From Alphaproteobacteria bacterium (GTDB lineage: Bacteria; Pseudomonadota; Alphaproteobacteria; RS24), in assembly GCA_028816945.1 (NCBI GenBank), contig JAPPQG010000198.1:1-12237 (forward strand): 12,237 bases of DNA, given 5' to 3'. A program made the position numbers and the translations under genes. Positions 7,921 to 12,237 of the stretch are shown in pieces. A model generated the notes under the pieces. That model had not been told where the DNA came from. It ran no database searches and saw only the letters and a list, made by a program, of their open reading frames with translations. Each line of letters opens with the position of its first letter. Position 1 is the first letter of the stretch.

Positions 7921-7958
7921 AAAACCCCAAGCCGAAAATCCCAATCTTAAAACCCCAA
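7921..7958 (-). repeat. Three 14-bp-period repeats between tRNA-Lys and the receptor gene
   Basis: On the plus strand AAAACCCCAA, AAAATCCCAA and AAAACCCCAA start at 7921, 7935 and 7949, separated by four unrelated bases each time. A partial fourth copy, AAAATC, starts in phase at 7963 inside the end of the receptor gene. Read on the minus strand the unit is TTGGGGTTTT. The array fills the space between two convergent genes; no ordinary hairpin terminator is seen there. Confidence 0.7.
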
Positions 7959-7960
7959 CT

Positions 7961-10315
7961 CTAAAATCGTTGCTTGAAACTGAGGCCGATTGTGCGGGGG
8001 CGGTTGGTTGTGATGCGCTCCTCATAATCGACAATATTGCGATAAAGTTCGGCACGCTCATCTGATACATTATTGACATAGAGCGTTATGCCCCAATTTT
8101 CCTCATCAATGCCAACCGACATATTCCCATAAGTATAGCTTTTTTGCTTTTTGCGAGTATCTACCTGCCCCGGTAAAGTTACAATACTATTATAACTATC
8201 AGATGCATGATAAGCACTTGCTTGGAAAAAGCCCAACCGATTCATAATGTTGAATTGATAGCGCAAGGTAAGATTTGTTTTGAAGTCTGGCACATAGGGC
8301 AACCTTGTTCCTATGGGGGCGGTTACAGGTTCGCCAATCTCTTCAATATACTCTTCTAGCAATTTGGCAGTTGGGATATAAGATCCTGCCCAATCAATCG
8401 TTACATTGGGTGTGGCAAGCCATGACATGTCAATCTCAATGCCCAACACTTCTGCATCGCCGGCATTTGCTGTCAAGCCAAGAAAGGATTCCTCCGGTTC
8501 AAAACGGCCAATTTGCATATCCTCCCAATCCATATAAAATAAAGCACCATTTAAGCGCATGCGATTATCTAACAGAGTCGACTTCCAACCTATTTCATGG
8601 TTGCGGACTAAATCCGACTCATAGTCACGGGGAATGTTTGTGGTCGATGCACGGTTAATACCGCCCGGGCGGAAACCCTCTGAATAGGTAATGTAAAACA
8701 TAACATTGTCAGAAGAACGAAAAGAGGCGTTTATTTTGCTAATTATCCCGTCTTCTTTTGAGGTAATATCAAGCGGTGCTTGTAGTTGAGAATAAACTGT
8801 GCCTGCTACCCCTTCCAATTTGTTCTCAATTTCAAATATGCGCACACCGCCTGTAATTGTTAATTGCTCGGTCACATCATAGGAAAGTTCGCCAAAAAAG
8901 GCTTTTTCCGTCACTTCTCGCACTTGGTCTGTCACAAAATAAGAATAGGGGGAATATCCCATAAAAACGCCATTTTCTTGGTTATTTACATCTAAACCTT
9001 CGCTAATATCGGGGATTTGGTAATCCAATAAATAATCATGTTCCGCGCTCTGGTAAAACATACCAGCAATAACACGTGTTTTCTCATCTGTATTTGTTGC
9101 GAGGCGTAATTCATGGGTTGTTGTTTTATATGTTGCCGGGCCATAATATTGTATGCGCGGGTCCCGACAAACATAACCGGGTTCATAAGAGCAAGTATAA
9201 TAACCAATAGTATCGCCATAATTCACATATTCGGAATAGTCAATTTGATACTCGACATCTCTATCCAAATAAGAACCCGCATAGATTAAATCGCTATCGC
9301 CAAGCGTGCCTTCAATCGTTAAGGCGGCTTGCGTAAATTCATCTTCGCTTTCATCAACAAAAAAGCGACTGACTTGTAAATCACCCGTCCTTTCGGGGTC
9401 GTGGTCCCATACGCCTTCGGTCTCTTGCTTTTGGTGCAGAATACGCAAATTGGCAACCCAATTATCATCTAAATCCACACGCAAAGCAGCCCGTAGCCCA
9501 TGATTAGTCTCTTCATTAAAATCATCTTCTACATAAGCTGCATTGCTTATTGTCGGTCCTTCATAGCGTATCCCATCGACCCCTCCAGGATTAAATTGTC
9601 GTGACGCAAGCACATTATCAATATAGCCGCCTGCTTCCATCGTCCAGCCAACCAAACGCAGAGCCATTCTGTCGGAAATTGGGATATTCACAAATCCTTC
9701 TAGTGAATAGCTCATATCGCCTTTTTCGGTTTGCGATATGTCTACATCATAGCCAGCCGCATAGGCGGACGGGTCGGGCGGATTGGTAATTATTTTCAGT
9801 GTGCCTGCTTGCGAACTTGCGCCATAAAGTGTGCCTTGCGGCCCGGCCAAAGCCTCCACACGGGCAATATCATACATATGCACATCTAATATGCGGTCAA
9901 TCGCGGTGACGGGTTGGTCGTCCAAATAGACTGCCACGCTTGGATTTGAGCCTGACGGGTTGCCGTCCCCACCATTTGTAATGCCCCGCATATAGACTTG
10001 CGCATTGCCCGGCCCCAATGAGGTAATTGAGACACTTGGCACAAGGGCAGCCACTTCATCAAAATTGACAATGCCTAAATCATCCAATCGGCCGCCCCCC
10101 AAAGCCTGCACACTAATTGGCACATCTTGTAGATTTTCAGTGCGTTTTTGCGCGGTCACGACAATTTCATCAAATACATTCGGTGCGGTCGTTTGCGCAT
10201 TTACATGGGTAGCCGCTGTTAAGCTTAAAACAATAATTGACGTATTATGCAATAGTCTATTTTTAAGCGGTGCTTGCCAATCATGTTGGATATTTTTATC
10301 AATCCCGTTTTTCAT
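7961..10315 (-). CDS. TonB-dependent outer membrane receptor
   Basis: A 784-residue outer-membrane receptor that would import a large or scarce substrate using TonB-ExbB-ExbD energy. A signal peptide with an unusually long charged front ends near VNA (38-40). A TonB-box-like DEIVVTAQKR follows at 49-58, then the plug domain (about 60-180) with VPISVQAL, YMRGI, and RVEALAGPQGTLYGASSQAG at 152-171. The rest is a beta-barrel with alternating aromatic strands and a C-terminal phenylalanine (FKQRF), as needed for BAM insertion. The only two cysteines I see, C375 and C383, lie together in a likely surface loop. The start is supported by GAGGAAGG seven bases ahead. The substrate is unknown: the sequence resembles the broad iron-complex receptor family common in Sphingomonadales and Hyphomonadales, and there is no neighbouring siderophore, sugar or vitamin gene to guide a choice. 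Confidence 0.95.
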   Translation of the reverse strand: MKNGIDKNIQHDWQAPLKNRLLHNTSIIVLSLTAATHVNAQTTAPNVFDEIVVTAQKRTENLQDVPISVQALGGGRLDDLGIVNFDEVAALVPSVSITSLGPGNAQVYMRGITNGGDGNPSGSNPSVAVYLDDQPVTAIDRILDVHMYDIARVEALAGPQGTLYGASSQAGTLKIITNPPDPSAYAAGYDVDISQTEKGDMSYSLEGFVNIPISDRMALRLVGWTMEAGGYIDNVLASRQFNPGGVDGIRYEGPTISNAAYVEDDFNEETNHGLRAALRVDLDDNWVANLRILHQKQETEGVWDHDPERTGDLQVSRFFVDESEDEFTQAALTIEGTLGDSDLIYAGSYLDRDVEYQIDYSEYVNYGDTIGYYTCSYEPGYVCRDPRIQYYGPATYKTTTHELRLATNTDEKTRVIAGMFYQSAEHDYLLDYQIPDISEGLDVNNQENGVFMGYSPYSYFVTDQVREVTEKAFFGELSYDVTEQLTITGGVRIFEIENKLEGVAGTVYSQLQAPLDITSKEDGIISKINASFRSSDNVMFYITYSEGFRPGGINRASTTNIPRDYESDLVRNHEIGWKSTLLDNRMRLNGALFYMDWEDMQIGRFEPEESFLGLTANAGDAEVLGIEIDMSWLATPNVTIDWAGSYIPTAKLLEEYIEEIGEPVTAPIGTRLPYVPDFKTNLTLRYQFNIMNRLGFFQASAYHASDSYNSIVTLPGQVDTRKKQKSYTYGNMSVGIDEENWGITLYVNNVSDERAELYRNIVDYEERITTNRPRTIGLSFKQRF

Positions 10316-10322
10316 CTCGCCA

Positions 10323-10328
10323 CCTTCC
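10323..10328 (-). promoter_or_regulatory. Shine-Dalgarno of the TonB receptor gene
   Basis: On the minus strand GGAAGG (within GAGGAAGG) ends seven bases before ATG at 10315. It fixes the long signal-peptide start; a TTG at codon 22 would leave too short a leader. Confidence 0.6.
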
Positions 10329-10343
10329 TCTCTTTCCTTATAG

Positions 10344-10363
10344 ATTTCGTTTCCCTACGAAAT
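10344..10363 (-). promoter_or_regulatory. Hairpin in the receptor gene leader
   Basis: ATTTCGT (10344-10350) and ACGAAAT (10357-10363) form a perfect 7-bp stem with a six-base loop, 15 bases upstream of the Shine-Dalgarno. It could be an operator or an mRNA structure affecting ribosome access. It does not resemble a Fur box that I can recognise. Confidence 0.38.
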
Positions 10364-10387
10364 AGTGAATTCTTTTCGAATCGCTTT

Positions 10388-10425
10388 ACTTAAACATATT
10401 TTAAGAAGTTTTACAATTTTTAAGT
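10388..10425 (-). promoter_or_regulatory. AT-rich repeats upstream of the receptor gene, possible promoter/operator
   Basis: ACTTAAA (10388-10394), TTTAAG (10400-10405) and TTTAAGT (10419-10425) form nested inverted repeats, the inner pair CTTAAA-CATAT-TTTAAG with a five-base centre. On the minus strand TAAAAT overlaps this region and could be a -10, but no convincing -35 goes with it. The remaining stretch from 10426 to 10469 shows nothing I can name. Confidence 0.25.
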
Positions 10426-10469
10426 GTTTCTACAATAGCCCAAAAGCCTAATCATATGCGACATTTCCC

Positions 10470-10499
10470 TAAATATAGACGCATTTACGGCTCTATTTA
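10470..10499 (-). terminator. Imperfect hairpin at the sulfotransferase stop codon
   Basis: On the minus strand the 30 bases starting at the TAA stop fold as TAAATA...TATTTA with inner pairs interrupted by two mismatches. No T tract follows, so it is a poor intrinsic terminator, and read-through into the receptor gene remains possible. Confidence 0.2.
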
Positions 10500-12152
10500 C
10501 CATTTATAGTCGGTTTGCAAATCGCCTAATATGGCTTGCACGGGGGCAAGGTGGCTCTCAAAATTGCGCCAAGTTTCAAAGCCTTTTGTGTTTATTGGCT
10601 GGCGTACTTGTTCGGAACTTGCTGTGCGCACGGCGCGTTTTGTTTCATAAAAGCGCACACAGCTCTCTTCAAAGGGCAGGTTGCAAAAATCTAATAAACG
10701 CTTTATTTGCGCTTCGGTATCAAAAAGCACATCTTCATGGCAGACAAGCAAAATCCGATTCGGCAGGGTCTTTTGCCAATGGCGCATGAGGTCGACATAA
10801 TTTTTATAATAATGGGCTATATCTTGCAGACTATATGAAAAATGTTGCCCGCGGGCGAATAATTGCTTGAAAACGGAAAAGCAACAATCCATAGGGTTGC
10901 GGCGGGCATCAATAATTTTTGCATTCGGCAAAATAAGATGAATGAGGCCAATATGGGAAAAATTATTTGGCATTTTATCTATGAAATAGGGCGCACCCGC
11001 CCGATAGACTTTTGTCCGCTCAATATATTCAGCCCCTAAATCTGCTAATTGCTGGGGTTCAAATTGATTGAGAATATGCGGATATTGTGTTTTTTCAGGG
11101 GCCGATTTTTTGCCACCAAGACGGCGGGCAATAGAAATAATTTCACTGAGTTCATGCGTGCCGTCAATCTGTGAGTGACTCGCTAAAATCTGTTCTAATA
11201 AAGTTGAACCAGCCCGCGGCAAGCCTAATATAAAAATCGGATCTTTTGCCATATCACCTTGTTGGGCTTTTTCCTTAAAGAGGGCGGGCGTAAAAAATGC
11301 TTTGAGCCGTTGTGTATCTTCGTAATGACGGTTGCGGTTATATTTTATAAGTCGCTTTTTAATCATATTGCCGCGTTTATAATGTAAAAAACTTTCCTCA
11401 TATTCGCCCTTATCCTCTAATGCTTTGCCAAGTGCAAAACATAAATGAAAAAAATCCTCGCGGGTGATATGTTTATCAGCGGCCGCTTTGCGCATGGCTT
11501 TTATATCTTTTGCGGTGAAGGTGACTGTTTTCAAATTGGCAAGACTCCAATAGGCTTCACCCAATAGGGGGTCGCCAATAAGGGCTTGCCGATAAGCGGT
11601 AACAGCCTCATCTTGTTTGCCTAATGTTTTTAGCCCATGCGCAAGGCTCACAAATACACGCGGCGGGGGCGGGTATTGCTTATTGTGTGTGAGTGTTTGG
11701 TATAATCGCACCGCTTCTTCATGGTCGCCAAGCTGGGACAATATATTCGCCCGCAATGTAACAGCCATAAAACTTTCACAGACAGGGTGGCCGACCCGTT
11801 TTATTTCTGCAAGCGCATTTTGATATTTACGCTGTTTTGAAAGCGCATTCGCATAATGTAAGCGGGCAGTGTGGAAATCAGGGGCTAATTGCAAACAACG
11901 CTCGAGCAAATGCGCCGCATCTTTATACTGGCCTAAACGAGTGCCAATGTTTGCCAATAAGCACATGGCATTGACATTAAGCGGGTCGGCTTTCAGCACT
12001 TTGCGGCATAATTTTTCAGCACGCTCGATATTTTTATCTAATAAAGCATTAGCTGCCTCGACAAGGTCAGGGCTGCCTGCCAATTTTGCAAGCTCAGCTT
12101 GGCTTATAATAGGCGGTTCGCTCTTGGTTTGCGTATTATCCGTCATGCGCAT
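10497..12152 (-). CDS. TPR-repeat sulfotransferase
   Basis: A 551-residue fusion of tetratricopeptide repeats to a PAPS-dependent sulfotransferase. The N-terminal half (about 25-265) holds several TPR units, for example around NALLDKNIERAEKLCRKVLK, LGQYKDAAHLLERCL, LGDHEEAVRLYQ and LGKQDEAVTAYRQAL. The catalytic half starts at PIFILGLPRAGSTLLEQIL: GLPRAGST at 310-317 is the 5'-phosphosulfate loop. HELSEI (333-338) may supply the catalytic base E334, and RRNPMDCCFSVF (417-428) fits the 3'-phosphate binding segment with R418 and S426. No signal peptide or membrane span is seen, so it should be cytoplasmic. Acceptor unknown; relatives in the Sulfotransfer_3 group act on proteins, glycans or lipids. 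The start could be ATG 12152 or ATG 12146, both without a clear Shine-Dalgarno. Confidence 0.92.
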   Translation of the reverse strand: MRMTDNTQTKSEPPIISQAELAKLAGSPDLVEAANALLDKNIERAEKLCRKVLKADPLNVNAMCLLANIGTRLGQYKDAAHLLERCLQLAPDFHTARLHYANALSKQRKYQNALAEIKRVGHPVCESFMAVTLRANILSQLGDHEEAVRLYQTLTHNKQYPPPPRVFVSLAHGLKTLGKQDEAVTAYRQALIGDPLLGEAYWSLANLKTVTFTAKDIKAMRKAAADKHITREDFFHLCFALGKALEDKGEYEESFLHYKRGNMIKKRLIKYNRNRHYEDTQRLKAFFTPALFKEKAQQGDMAKDPIFILGLPRAGSTLLEQILASHSQIDGTHELSEIISIARRLGGKKSAPEKTQYPHILNQFEPQQLADLGAEYIERTKVYRAGAPYFIDKMPNNFSHIGLIHLILPNAKIIDARRNPMDCCFSVFKQLFARGQHFSYSLQDIAHYYKNYVDLMRHWQKTLPNRILLVCHEDVLFDTEAQIKRLLDFCNLPFEESCVRFYETKRAVRTASSEQVRQPINTKGFETWRNFESHLAPVQAILGDLQTDYKW

Positions 12153-12199
12153 CTAGTCATTCTATATATTCATTGACACTTATATAATTTACAGACTAG
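12153..12199. repeat. Inverted repeat in the divergent intergenic region
   Basis: CTAGTC (12153-12158) and GACTAG (12194-12199) are perfect 6-bp inverted repeats framing an AT-rich core with TATATA and TATAAT elements. They could bind a regulator shared by the leftward sulfotransferase gene and the rightward gene at the edge. A 6-bp match over this distance may also be chance. Confidence 0.25.
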
Positions 12200-12202
12200 C
12201 AT
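12173..12202 (+). promoter_or_regulatory. Rightward sigma-70-like promoter
   Basis: A perfect TTGACA (12173-12178) is followed after 18 bases by TAGCAT (12197-12202), four of six consensus matches. It points out of the window towards an ATG at 12232. A perfect TATAAT at 12183-12188 is an alternative -10, but it is too near the TTGACA to pair with it. Confidence 0.42.
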
Positions 12203-12231
12203 AGATAGGCTTTGCTTTCTAGGGGGCGATT

Positions 12232-12237
12232 ATGTAT
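12232..12237 (+). CDS. Possible start of a rightward gene (first two codons only)
   Basis: ATG TAT at the very edge is preceded by AGGGGG (12221-12226) with five bases between, and by the promoter candidate described just upstream. Nothing can be said of the product. The call depends on signal placement alone. Confidence 0.3.

Noticed and set aside
7921..7958. G-quadruplex on the minus strand
   Set aside because: The array gives only three runs of three or more G with long spacers; a fourth run is missing nearby.
7843..7960. tRNA-Lys as an integration site with an attached mobile element
   Set aside because: No integrase gene and no repeated tRNA 3' end are visible; the genes that follow look chromosomal.
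8305..8658. 117-residue open frame on the plus strand
   Set aside because: Antisense to the receptor's barrel-coding sequence, whose protein reads as a clean TonB receptor; the antisense protein has no recognisable features.
10005..10343. 112-residue plus-strand frame covering the receptor's start
   Set aside because: Antisense to the receptor signal peptide and plug; no start signal and no familiar motif.
10316..10496. Fur box controlling the TonB receptor
   Set aside because: No stretch resembling GATAATGATAATCATTATC could be found in the leader.

Overview
The window looks like the chromosome of a moderately AT-rich alphaproteobacterium. It carries the end of ssb, a cyclopropane-fatty-acid synthase, gyrA, coaD, a cyclophilin, queA and tgt on the plus strand. 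From memory, the ssb / gyrA / coaD / ppi / queA / tgt order is common in Alphaproteobacteria. GyrA also has the acidic insertion in its C-terminal domain that I associate with this class. The large TonB-dependent receptor and the TPR-sulfotransferase fit an aquatic, oligotrophic lineage, but I cannot name a genus from the sequence.

Layout: 1-128 holds the last 41 codons of ssb, ending in the classic DDEIPF tip. 194-1411 is cfa, followed by a weak hairpin terminator. 1547-4474 is gyrA with a long disordered N-terminal extension. coaD, a signal-peptide cyclophilin, queA and tgt follow at gaps of about 11-20 bases (4487-7767) and are probably co-transcribed with gyrA. A stem-loop overlapping the tgt stop codon may end this unit. 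tRNA-Lys(TTT) sits at 7843-7918, with short 14-bp-period repeats on both sides. The minus strand then holds a TonB-dependent receptor (10315 to 7961) and, upstream of it in transcription, a TPR-sulfotransferase (12152 to 10497). The right edge has a good rightward promoter and an apparent start codon for a gene that lies mostly outside the window.

Functionally this is a housekeeping block: DNA binding and topology (SSB, gyrase A), membrane lipid cyclopropanation, coenzyme A synthesis, protein folding, and queuosine tRNA modification (QueA and Tgt act in the same pathway). It is joined to a surface-exposed uptake and sulfation region. No mobile element, CRISPR array, toxin-antitoxin pair or defence system is visible, and no gap between genes exceeds 300 bases.

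The most notable points are: (1) a Tgt in which three of the four structural zinc ligands are replaced; (2) a cyclophilin gene with a strong internal Shine-Dalgarno and ATG just after the signal peptide, which could give both a periplasmic and a cytoplasmic form; (3) 14-bp-period repeats on both sides of the tRNA-Lys gene; (4) the Asn/Gly-rich extension of GyrA.
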